Source of the DNA: Sacculina carcini
Lineage: Eukaryota; Arthropoda; Thecostraca; Sacculinidae
Direction of reading: 5' to 3'
Length of the DNA stretch: 64,000 nucleotides
Assembly (NCBI GenBank): GCA_916048095.2
Contig: OU696570.1
Coordinates: forward strand, 8,064,928-8,128,927
Numbering within the stretch: the stretch's first letter is position 1; each line of letters begins with the position of its first letter. This document shows, one piece after another, positions 23,229 through 33,569 of the stretch. Under the pieces are notes generated by a model. The model saw only the letters and a program-made list of their open reading frames with translations, did not search any database and was not told the origin of the DNA. The position numbers and the translations under genes are program-made.

Positions 23229-23432
23229 TGAAGCTCCCGAGAGGCTCAGTGGCTTAGGCGCTGAACTCTCGTGTCAAAGGTCCGCGGGTTGAATCCTGGC
23301 CTGGGTTTATTCATCTACACCTCCGCTTGAGTCACCACTATAAATGGGCCCACAGTGGGGCGCTCCGTATAGTCTTGCGCGTAACTGGCTGGTGCGCGCT
23401 TAAAAGGCCAATAACACACACACACACACACA
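23229..23432 (+). mobile_element. tRNA-derived SINE
   Basis: The head carries a pol III A box (TGGCTTAGGCG, 23250-23260) and B box (GGTTGAATCC, 23287-23296), spaced as in a tRNA gene. About 110 bases of body follow (containing TATAAATGGGCCCACAG) and then a (CA)n tail at 23413-23432. The head does not fold into a complete functional tRNA by eye. Non-autonomous; it would depend on LINE enzymes. The exact 5' end and the source tRNA are not determined. Confidence 0.8.
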
Positions 23433-23640
23433 TATACATAGGTGTATGTGTGTGTGATTACACACACTAGGTGTATGATTGTACATTGTTGAACTAGGTG
23501 TACTTTGTTGAACTAGGTGTAATGATTTGATAGTTGAAATCCACAGCAATCTGGGCACTGTTGTGCTGGTACGATAACGTCTCTATGCTTCGCACGGATT
23601 TTCTGTGTTCAGGAGGCAACACACTGAGTTGTGCACTGAA

Positions 23641-23692
23641 GTTTAATTATCTAGGTACCTTTCGGCTATCAATAGCCATCGTCAGGAGAAAC
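23641..23692 (-). ncRNA. Hammerhead ribozyme motif (minus strand copy)
   Basis: On the minus strand this is identical over 52 bases to 23975-24026: core CTGACGA, stem-loop II, GAAA, short palindromic stem III GGTACC, and the TA cleavage dinucleotide. Confidence 0.75.
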
Positions 23693-23974
23693 AGACATAA
23701 CACAATACAAAACAAAGTACACAATATCAAACAGTACATGATAAACGGTGTATATATACAAAGTGGGACAATATATCACTCATGTGCCAATGTGGCACTT
23801 ACATAATTACACCTATGGTGTTATTTGTATATATACTAACATGTATATGTATATGTACATAATAGTATGCATATACATAATATACATATACATAATTGTC
23901 CCACTTTGTATATAAACACCGTTTATCATGTACTGTTTGATATTGTGTATTTTGTTTTGTATTGTGTTATGTCT

Positions 23975-24026
23975 GTTTCTCCTGACGATGGCTATTGATA
24001 GCCGAAAGGTACCTAGATAATTAAAC
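23975..24026 (+). ncRNA. Hammerhead ribozyme motif (plus strand copy)
   Basis: The core CTGACGA (23982-23988) is followed by stem II GGCTA/TAGCC with loop TTGA (23990-24003), then GAAA (24004-24007), stem III GGTACC (24008-24013) and TA (24014-24015), after which cleavage would fall. Stem I forms from TC/GA next to the core and GTTT (23975-23978) with AAAC (24023-24026), leaving an internal loop. All conserved core positions of a type I hammerhead are present. The palindromic stem III suggests activity as a dimer, as described for Penelope-type hammerheads. Confidence 0.78.
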
Positions 24027-24177
24027 TTCAGTGCACAACTCAGTGTGTTGTCTCCTGAACACAGAAAATTCGTGCGAAGCATAGAGAAGCACCATACCAA
24101 TCGTACCAGCACAACAGTGCCCAGATTGCTGTGGATTTCAACGAATCGTGCATACATAATGGTCTTCTTCCTCTATA

Positions 24178-24180
<3 letters not shown>

Positions 24181-24242
<62 letters not shown>
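24181..24242. repeat. (TA)n microsatellite before A/B copy I
   Basis: About 30 TA units running directly into CTAGCATTTAAACCCGCCCG, the start of an A unit. Confidence 0.97.
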
Positions 24243-24243
<1 letters not shown>

Positions 24244-24504
24244 TAGCATTTAAACCCGCCCGTTGTGCGGACCAATTCATAAAGTTAAATTCATATTTAA
24301 TTAGTAAACATATTAAAAATAAAAAAACAAACAAATTAAAAAAGATTATTGTAAATCCATATAAATCCTAATCAATTGAAAAGTCTAAATTTCATTATTT
24401 TTTTATTGTTATTCTGACAAAATAATATCCCTCAACCCGCCTCATATTTAAACCTGCCCGTCGTCCGGAATAATTCAGAACTCGAACACGATCCGTTCTG
24501 GACC

Positions 24505-24717
24505 TTGAAGTCAAATCCGTTAGTTTTGTATATGAACTCGTTTTACACGGTGAAATTAAACGTTCTATTGTCTACAGTTGATGCCCCCGGGACATTATTA
24601 TCTCATAAACATGATCCATCGCTTCGTTTACGTTTGAAGCCCCTGATCTATACCATTGAGCCCGCGCAGTTAGGTCACCTTATATTCAAGCATACACGCA
24701 CACAGACAGACAGATAA
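24505..24717 (+). other. Recurrent short open frame in the A part (70 codons)
   Basis: The frame begins MKSNPLVLYMNSFYTVKLNV and has close counterparts at 54701-55000 (+) and 58279-58551 (-). No known domain is recognised. It may only be open because the copies are young. It is listed because it is the one frame kept open in three copies. Confidence 0.3.
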
Positions 24718-26379
24718 TTTCTTTTATATATATTTGAACCCGCCCGTCGTGCGGAACAATTCATAAAGTAAAATTCATATTCAATCCATAAAATAAACTG
24801 AATACAAATAAAAAAGCAAAAAATTTAACCTGTATATACGTTCACCAATAAAAAACTCAAAATGTGAATATTTTAAATTTATATTTGACAAAATATTATC
24901 CCTCAAACCGCCTCATACTTGAACCTGCCCGTCCTGCGGAATAATTCAGAACACAAACACATAACAAACAATGGAAATTCTAGCATATAAACCGGCCCGT
25001 CGTGCGGAACAATTCATACCATTAAATTTTTATTCAATTTATAAGAGAAAATAGATATGAATTAATAAAGAAAAGAGTAAACCCATAAAAAGTCTAATTT
25101 TTCATATTTTTTTACAAAATAGTTTGCCTAAACCGCCTCATATTTAAACCTGCCCGTCGTGCTGAATAATTGAGAACTCAGACACAAAACAATGAAATAA
25201 CTAAATTTTGTATCATACTGTTTTCAAAATATATTTATAACTTAACATCACCATCTAGCATTAAAACCCGCCCGTTGAGCAGAACAATAAATAAAGTGTA
25301 ATGAATATTGAATTAAAAACGATTAGAAATAAAAAAATATAAAGTAAACCCATAAAAAGTCTTAACCAATAGAAAAGTCTAAATATGAATGTTTTTATTT
25401 TAGATGTGGCAAAATATTTTCCCTCGAACAGCCTCGTATTTAAACCCGCCCGTCGGTGCGGGACTATAAATAAAATATGAATCAAAAAGCAAAAAGCTTA
25501 TCCAAAATATATAATATATAATATAGAAAAATATATATTTGTAAATTCTTGTTTTAATTATTGACGAAGTTTTTTCCCTCAACACTGCTCAAATTCACAC
25601 CCGTCCTTCGTGTGTAGTAATTCAGAAGTATAACACTATCAAAACAATGAAACCTGTCATCTCTATAATTCCAGATTTATGCTTCCACTAAAACAGCATA
25701 TGAATATAGTTGGCATTGCATGATATTACAGCCCATATCCTTATGCAACTTAAGCGTATGCAGCTTGAAATTAAACCAATTTAATTACACAGTAAAATTC
25801 AGTAGTTTACTTTGTTCCCAGTAGCATTTTACCCGCCCGTCGTGCGGAACAATTCATGTGTAAATATTGAGGACAATATAGCCTTTCTATTCAGTATAAT
25901 GTATCATTAATTAAACTGTACACAATAAAACCACACCATCCTTGCTTGGAGCTAATATGATGTATTCTTAATTGTGATTGGGCTTCAGTGAAATTTAATC
26001 AGTGTGTACTCCTGTGTAGTCGCAAGTGCGCATAATAGCTGTCAAATTGGCAATATGTCCTTTTGACTTTACACCGCCGTAACTTCCTTCAGATACACCT
26101 TGGAAAATTAATAATTATACCGCATTGTAGAAAACAAAATTTCCAGCACGATGGTGTAATTTATTTTCATGTGTAACGAATAGTTACTGAGAAACAATAA
26201 TTAATTTTAGTCGACCGGTGTTCAAGTGTAATTTAGGATGTATTTGAGAATTTGTCCAATTTTACACGTTTTTTGTATCATTTGTGGGTATAAATTATAG
26301 CTTATCTTGTAGAACACAAAATTATCTACACAGTAGTATATTCCTGTGTAATCGCAAGTGCGTAAATTGTGATTGGACT

Positions 26380-26559
26380 CAGAGCCGTAGCAACCGCCCC
26401 CCGTACCCCCCGGCCGGGGGGCCCGAATGTTGAGGGGCCCCTTTGCTTCACGTATTATGTGATTATGCTTAATAAATACATTCATTATTTGGTGATTTAT
26501 TAATAATGGGGGCCCAAGTGTTGCCTTCGGGGGGGGCATAATTCCTCGCAACGGCTCTG
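26380..26559. mobile_element. hAT-like MITE, 180 bp
   Basis: The termini are imperfect inverted repeats (CAGAGCCGTAGCAAC and, reversed, CAGAGCCGTTGCGAG), flanked by perfect 8-bp duplications ATTGGACT (26372-26379 and 26560-26567). The interior is G/C-rich near both ends and AT-rich in the middle. An unoccupied paralogue of the target is at 57056-57063. The 8-bp duplication and CAG..CTG ends are those of the hAT superfamily. Confidence 0.9.
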
Positions 26560-27616
26560 ATTGGACTTCAGTGAAATTAAATCATTGTATATTCATGTTT
26601 AATCGCAAGTGCGCATAATAGCTGTCAAATTGGCAACATGACAATTCGACTTTACACCGCCGTAACTTCCTTCAGATACACTTAGGAAAATTACAAATTA
26701 TACCGTATTGTAGAAAACAAAATTTCTAGCACGATGGTATAATTTATTTTTATGTGTAACAAATAGTTACTGAGAAATAAGTAGAAAAATGTATTAATTT
26801 TAGTCACCCGGTGTTCAAGTGTAATTTTGGATGTATTTGAGAATTTTGCCAATTTTACACGTTTTTTGTATCATTTGTGGGTATAAATTATAACTTTTCT
26901 TGTAGAACACAAAATTATCTACACAATAGTATATTTTTTATAGCTGTACCATTGCTGGTTTATGAGGAATATATAGCGGAATATTGACCAAAATATTCAC
27001 GTATTTTGGTGCTAATTTTGCCTTTTTGAGTTTGTCATTTACACTTCACACCGCCGTAACTTTTTTTAATACACTATGGAAAATTAAAAATTATACCGTG
27101 TTGTAGAAAACAAAATTCACAGCATGATGGTATTATTTATTTAGATGTGTGATAATTAGTTTTTGACAAATAGATAAAAAAGTATAGACAATCGGACGCG
27201 TGGAGTTTAAATATAATTTTGAATGTAGATTGAATTTTTTTTCCATTTTACATGTTTTATATTCAATTTTTGGGTATGAATTATAGTTTGTTGAGTAGAA
27301 CACAAAATTTTCTACACAGTGGTATAATTTTTATAGTTGTACCATTGCTGGTTTAGGAAGAGTAGTCTTCAGAATATTGACCAAAATTTTCGCATTTTTC
27401 AGGGTTCATTTTGTCTTTGCACCGCTATAGCTTTTTTTGGTTTAATTTTTAAAATTTGAAATTTAGCATATCGTGTAGACAAGAAAATTTTGAACGTAAT
27501 GGTATGAATTGTTAGCAAATACGCCAAGTGGTGGCCGAGTAGTAGCTGATAGAAAATGGACCAAGGAGGGTTGGACAGACATACACACACACACAGAGGA
27601 TCTCTTTTATATATAT

Positions 27617-28899
27617 ACTAGCATTAAAATCCGCCTGTCGTGCGGAAGAGCATTCATAAGAATAATGTAGTAAATACAGAACATATTACAGTTTAACTGG
27701 AAGAATACGTGTAAATTTATATTGTCAATTGTTTAATTGACAATTGTTTTAATTGTCAATTGTCAATTGTCAATTATTTTATATTGTCAATTGTAGTATA
27801 GGGATATTCCCTTCAAATCAATGAGCGATATTTGAAAAAATGAAACACGACGAAAGAATGGCAATAGAAATGCCCAAATGTGTGATGCTTCATCTTCTAG
27901 TATATTTATTTTACTATGAAGTTCTGCCACAGCACCTTGCACCTACATCATGTTTGAGTTGTTCAACACAATTATGTTTTATTGAGACTATGATTGAAGT
28001 TGTAACAGCATCAAACACTAACCTTTCCATATATTCAGCAGCCAGTCGATCAAGAACACAATTGTTTTTGTGTCGTGATACTCACTGCACTTGTCACGGA
28101 CTATTCAAACATTACCGAACACGCTAGTAATTGTGGTGCTATCAGGCATTGTTAAGATTGCGGTTGAGAAGTCAATAAACAGTATGAACATTCTGAAGTA
28201 TATTTAACACATATGCCTAACACATGAATTTTTGAATGCCTAAACACATGAATGCCTAAACACATGAATTTCACAAACATAACATAAACGCATTATACAA
28301 ACATCATACAAACGACATGAAGCCAACATATATATCAATTGACTGATCATCAGAGACAAATATAATCAATCATCAACATTCAGTGGCATTATACATGTAT
28401 AACATTCAGCGAAAATAAGCCATTGCAACATTACATCAAGCCATGTGTACAATCAGCCCGATGACACTGCGCATGATCGCATACAGTGTAAACGATTATA
28501 TACAAATACATTACATCATAACACTCACATGGCATTATAACAATTACATGGCATCATAAAATTGACAATACATTAACATTGTAACATAGCACAGTACATG
28601 GTCGGGCTCAGAGCGAGAGGCAGTGGGATCATGGAACAAACAAAATATGTATATATACTGCATGGTGGTCATACAATACATCCCTCGAATCAAACTGTAT
28701 GGAACCGACCTCCACGCAGTAGTATGCATTAACAGTACAATGATATTCAATAAATATACATTCAATAACAATACACATGATGTGACTGTTGAAACTCAAA
28801 CAGCAGCACATCATTGCTGCACGTCACACAGCATCACGAAACAAGACCCAGTCCGCATAATCTACGTACAATGTGTCACAATTAAGCACAGTGATGTTG
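27617..28899. other. Partial A unit, then AT-rich unassigned sequence
   Basis: 27617-27650 begins another A unit (CTAGCATTAAAATCCGCCTG). 27717-27795 is a cluster of the palindromic motif ATTGTCAATTG/ATTGACAAT. 28206-28270 has three copies of a 17-bp motif (CCTAAACACATGAAT). An open stretch at 27840-28127 (95 codons) is unrecognised. No gene is supported. Confidence 0.5.
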
Positions 28900-31430
28900 A
28901 ACTGCCCGACCAGCCGATTTAAGCCAACAAAGACCCTGGTCACAGCACGCAAGACGCGGGTCCGCTTTTTGAACACGTTGAAACAGCTCAGACACAAGGA
29001 CATACACGACATTCTCTACCGGGTTATCTCACGACCTGCCATGCCCCAGCCGTTAAATAACTGCAATGGGGCACAACGACCCGGCAACGGTGTAATGACC
29101 AATCAGGCGACCACATATGGATACCAGCATACCTTTAGTCAGCCGTGTCAATTCGGTTGAAGCATCACGAAGAGATGTTCCTCTTGACATATTCAGATGC
29201 CCATCGGGCCCATTCCTCAGAGCAATCTCCAGTAATCGACCCCCATCTAGGCCCTCCAACTGCTCAGTTCCAAAGCCATACATTCGCAGATGTCCCCTAA
29301 GCTGCTACACGCTCACGTCGCACGTCATCACAATTATATCGTCGACATAGTGATATGTTGCCGTTCGCACCTTCTCGTGCAACGACAGGACCTTTCGTAA
29401 AATCATCATTATTATTCTTGGTGCACATGATAGGCCGAAGTCCAGCCGCGTCAAAGCATACACCCCATTATACCTCTCGAACTGGTAGTTCCACATATCT
29501 CGGCTCACGTGGATTTGCAGGTTCTTCGATTTGAGGTCAACTACCTTGATCTATTCTGCTACTGCCTCCACTCTCTGATTTTGTCAGCACACACTGACAC
29601 GCCTCCTATATCTATGTGACACTGGACAAAGTCGTTTAGCTCACGGTAATCCATGACAGAACGAACTTTGTCCTTCGTTGGCTGTACGACGGCCAACAGC
29701 GGAATGAGTCCCTTTACTGGGTCGTGCCATTGGATCAACCAGTCTTTCTTGATCCAGCTCTGGAACTCGGCATTATACCTCTCGCTCGCTCCATGATCTC
29801 TCATACATCTGTACTCCGCCACGCTGTTCTGCAGCTGGTCGGGTTCCTTGTCAGACCACCGCCAGCTCACCGTCCATCTGCCATCAGCGAATGACGCTTA
29901 GAAGTCCTTGTCGACAACTTCCAGTGGCTGCGGACTATCCGTGGAACCTGCCAACCTAAACCTCACGCTTCGTCGGTTTATTAGGTACACACTTCCGCGC
30001 CGGCGCAAGAGAGCATCCTTCGGGGTAATGTTTTCCTCATTCATCAGTGTACTTTGCGTCAGTTCCTATTTTTATTGTCACTCCTATATGACAACGTCAA
30101 CGTCGACAACGTCATTGTCAAGGAGGCACTATACTCTGAGGTTATCCAATCCACTAATAACGAGCCCGGACACTGAAACAATGGCTCTGCAAACCCACTA
30201 TCACAGTACAGGTCTTACTATCGTGTGTGACCCTACAGCCCGATGTGATTAGCACTCGACCCTTTCTAGACAATGGTGCCGTCACCACTATTGTGCACTC
30301 ACTTCCCGTGCCCACCAGACAGCGGGATCATCGGCCGTTAAGGACTGCATGAATAACCGACAAACGACACATAGTCAATACACCGACCATCCCCAGAACC
30401 GCCCGGCGATCTCCCGGGCTATATGCGCCCCACTTACGACTGTGCTGCAGTCTCTATCCGGTCACAGGGCCTCCCGCCTACGCGCGGTGGACTTCCACAT
30501 CGGAGGACGTGGCGCCCCGTGCTGCACCCTCCGAATAAAAATGCAGGCCCCCAGAAACCCCCATCTTTGACTGGTCCCGGTAGTGCCTCGCAGTCACGGG
30601 AAAAATGCCCTTGCATGCCACACCGGAAGCACTGCTGCCTCCGGCCATGCGATATCGACCTACGGGTTGCTTCTCTCCGGGCAATCCCTCACGCTGTGCT
30701 CACCTCAGTCTGTGCGTCCCCGACGGCCGCCCACTGCCTTGGCATAGGTACCCGCCGTCGGCTACCAGCGGACGCCACTGCGGCAGGACGACTCCGGCTA
30801 ATTTCGACCTTTCGCTCGCCGATTCTGGCGCGCATCGATGGCAATATGCTAAACATAGCAGAGTGTGCGACTACGCGCGCCACGGCCCACTCGTAATTGC
30901 ACGCGTGGAGGCCCTCGTAGAATTTGGTGCGAAACACCAACCGCTCGAGGTCGTCAACGTAGACGTCAATGGACTCGCCAACTTGGAACTGGCGATACAC
31001 AAACCATATCCACGCGACCTGTCGTGGCATGCCGTATTCGGCGAGCAGCGTCGCCTTCACTGCCTCTCACTTGGAGGCCTCTGCGACGCACATGCGTGCG
31101 TACGCGCTCCGTACGCTACCTTCGATCAGATAATCCACCACCTCGTTGGGGTGTACCCGCTCCACTCGGCATGTCCGTTCGAAGTCGGACAGCCACTCCG
31201 AGGCGTCTACCGTGCCGTCTCCCCAAAAATTTGGCAATGCACTGCTCATCATATCAAGGATGGTCCCTCGTGCTTGCATCAGGATGTTAGCCAGCTGGCC
31301 AACATCCACCACGGGACCTACAGCCCCCACCGCGTGTCCCCGACCCTCTACGGGTTCTGCTGTCCCAGCCACGTGTCCCCGAACCTCTACTGGTTCCGTT
31401 GCCCCAGGCTACTAGTAGTAGTCTAGGTGG
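28900..31430 (-). pseudogene. Degenerate LTR-element relic (minus strand)
   Basis: On the minus strand 31430-30430 shows Gag-like sequence and a CCHC-like stretch. 29870-29050 shows reverse transcriptase of the same lineage as the element at 49670-54257 (shared patterns such as L-D/G-F-G-L-S-C/S-A-P and Y-V/I-D-D-I-I-V). It has many breaks, no LTR pair was found, and it is clearly old. The Gag part is GC-rich compared with its surroundings. Confidence 0.75.
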
Positions 31431-32346
31431 CATTGCTCAAGTCAACGTTGCTCAAGTGAACCACTATGACGTCACACCTCGCGCCACTCGATAACAACGT
31501 CCTACTTAATCTGTAATATTATTATATAATTGTATTGTGGGATTTTAATTATCGTACTGCATTGAAACACGACGAGCAACATTTGAAAACCATTTGGAAA
31601 TATACAAATAGCAAAAGGTAATACTTGAATAAATTGAGTTTAAATCTTTAACGGTAGCACACAACCATTTTTTAAATATAGGATTATGCCATTATACAAG
31701 TTGGCTACTTTAAATTGAATAGCTACCGTATATAAGGACTACATGCTGCCAAAGGTACTGAAAATGAGTGTATTGTAAACGAACGTCATACTAGGAATTT
31801 CATAGCACAGTCAAGTAGAACAAGTTGTAAATGATTATGTATAGTTCACAATTGTGTCACTTGCTGGAATATCTTGAGGAAAGAGCTCAAGGAAATAAAC
31901 GGAATTGTATTTAGAAAACATTTTATTACAAAGCTCATGGACGACTTATAAATAGTATTTGCTTTTTCAGGATAGATGTTATCATTGCCATTGTCAAATA
32001 TCGTTTTCATATTCGTTGATTTTGTTTGTATATAAATTCTCATGTTCGGTGTGGTATATGTGTATTCATGTATGTGTGAGTGTCTGCGCATGTGAGAGTA
32101 TGTCTCTGTATATATGAAAGACAACAATTGTTAAACGCACCTATTTTCTACTCAAACGACTGCTGTAGGTGTGTGACGTCATATATATGACATGTGGACG
32201 ATGCTGTGTGGTCGTACTGGAGTGACGTCTCTGCATGTGCTGCGTCGTTACGTTCTTTTACGATGGTCATCCAATAAGCAACGACACCTTCCACCGCCGA
32301 AGACCACCTATAATCGTGGTTTGCTGGTGAGAGAATGTATATATAA
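31431..32346. other. Unassigned AT-rich sequence
   Basis: No gene, domain or clear repeat was recognised. A 17-bp near-repeat (TTGCTCAAGTCAACG / TTGCTCAAGTGAACC) occurs at about 31433-31460. Confidence 0.4.
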
Positions 32347-33411
32347 TATATATATATATATACTAGCATAAAAACCCGCCCGTTGTGCGGAGGAATTCAT
32401 AAAATGGAATTAATATTCATAAAAATTCATATTCATAAAAAATATTCCAAAATAAAAAAGAAAGTGAAAACTCATAAGTGTCTTACTCAATAGAAAAGTC
32501 CAAGTGTAAATATTTTATTTTTTATTTAACATAATATTTTCCCTCAACCCGCCTCATATATATACCCACCCACTGTGCGGAATAATTCAGAACACAAACA
32601 CAACAACAAACAATGAAAATTCTAGCATGTAAACCCGCCCGTCGTGCGAAACAGTTCATGCTACTAAATTTGTATTCAATTCATAAGAGAGAAGAAATAT
32701 GAATTAAAAAAGAGTAGAGTAAACCCATAAAAAAGTCTAAATTTGTATATTTTCATATTTATTTTCATAAAATAGTTTGCCTAAACCGCCTCATATTTAT
32801 ACATGCCCATCGTGCTGAATAATTCAGAACTCAGACACGAAACAATGAAAAATGACTACACTTTTTCATCATAATGTTTCCAAAATATTTTTATAACTTA
32901 ACATCACCGTCTAGCATTGAAACCCGCCAGTTTTGCGGAGCAATTCACAAAATGAAATTATTCTTTAATTCATAAACATATTGCAAATTAAAAAAGAAAA
33001 CAGATATACTCATTAAAATCTTACTCAATTGAAAAGTCTAAATTTAATTTTTTTTTTGACAACATATTTTCATTTAACCCGCCTAGTATTGAAACCCGCC
33101 CGTCGTGCTCGACAATTCATAAAATAAAATGCATATTCAATCCATAGAATAAACTTTATAAATATTAAAAAGCAACAAATTTAACCTGTAAATACGATCA
33201 CCAATAAAAACTCTAAATGTGAATATTTTAATTATAAATTTGACAATCCCTTAATCCGCCTCATATTTAAACCTACCCGTTGTGCGGAATATTTCAGAAC
33301 ACTAACACGTACGAAACAATGAAATTTTTTAGCATGTAAACCCGCCCATCGTGCGAAACAGTTCATAATATCAAATTTGTATTCAATTCATAAGATAAAA
33401 TAAATATAAAC
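32347..33411 (+). repeat. A/B composite repeat, copy II, first part
   Basis: Starts at (TA)n-CTAGCAT (32347-32366). Contains A units with the GC-rich core at about 32370, 32640, 32920, 33095 and 33340. It is closely similar to copy IV (47266-48325) and continues beyond the Ty3 insertion at 38225. Confidence 0.85.
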
Positions 33412-33569
33412 TGTATGATATATTTACGATCACAATACCACACGAACAATAGGGTAACAACGGCACGACCTGCACACAACCACTGCTGGACACACACTGA
33501 CTCGTAGCGGGTAGCGTCATCCACGCTAGCCGCGCCCGCGCCCTCTGGGCGGGGCAGCATCACACTACA
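33412..33569 (-). repeat. 3' LTR of the young Ty3 element
   Basis: 158 bp, identical to 38067-38224. On the minus strand it begins TGTAGTGTGA and ends ATATCATACA, giving canonical TG..CA ends. Confidence 0.95.

Larger units (their letters stand above)
23533..24142. mobile_element. Inverted pair of Penelope-like terminal sequences
   Basis: Two nearly identical segments of about 240-248 bp (23533-23772 and 23895-24142) face each other around a 122-bp AT-rich spacer. Each carries an identical 52-nt hammerhead ribozyme motif. Hammerheads of this minimal type with a very short stem III are known from the LTR-like ends of Penelope-like retroelements and from retrozymes. No Penelope reverse transcriptase or GIY-YIG endonuclease is present in the window, so this is a terminal remnant or a non-autonomous derivative. 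Confidence 0.7.
24243..27616 (+). repeat. A/B composite repeat, copy I
   Basis: The copy starts at CTAGCAT after (TA)n. The A part (24243-25830) is a run of degenerate units alternating two motifs: AAACCCGCCCGTCGTGCGG..CAATTCAT, and CCCGCCTCATATTTAAACC followed by a second CGTCGTGCGGAATAATTCAG. The full pair recurs about every 270 bp. The B part (about 25830-27540) has units of roughly 340 bp containing CCGCCGTAACTTCC and CGCCCGGTGTTCAAGTG. It ends in GGACCAAGGAGGGT, a (CA)n stretch, GATCTCTTTT and TATATATA. No coding capacity for mobility is visible. The order A, B, terminal segment recurs in copy IV, which argues for one defined element. The class is unknown. Confidence 0.8.

Noticed and set aside
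23240-23310. A functional tRNA gene at the SINE head
   Set aside because: A and B boxes are present, but no complete cloverleaf with acceptor stem is seen, and a SINE body and tail follow.
24243-24260. Helitron 3' end, because of CTAG at the A boundary
   Set aside because: No hairpin was found at the required distance and no TC start or Rep/helicase; left as unclassified.
24243-27616. CRISPR array or bacterial direct repeats, because of regularly recurring GC-rich cores
   Set aside because: The context is eukaryotic, units are long and degenerate, and no spacer or Cas pattern exists.
27840-28127. A 95-codon open frame as a small host gene
   Set aside because: No domain, no homologue recognised, no splice or promoter support.
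30605-31426. Plus-strand frame of 273 codons at 30605-31426
   Set aside because: It is the antisense shadow of the minus-strand Gag relic in GC-rich sequence.
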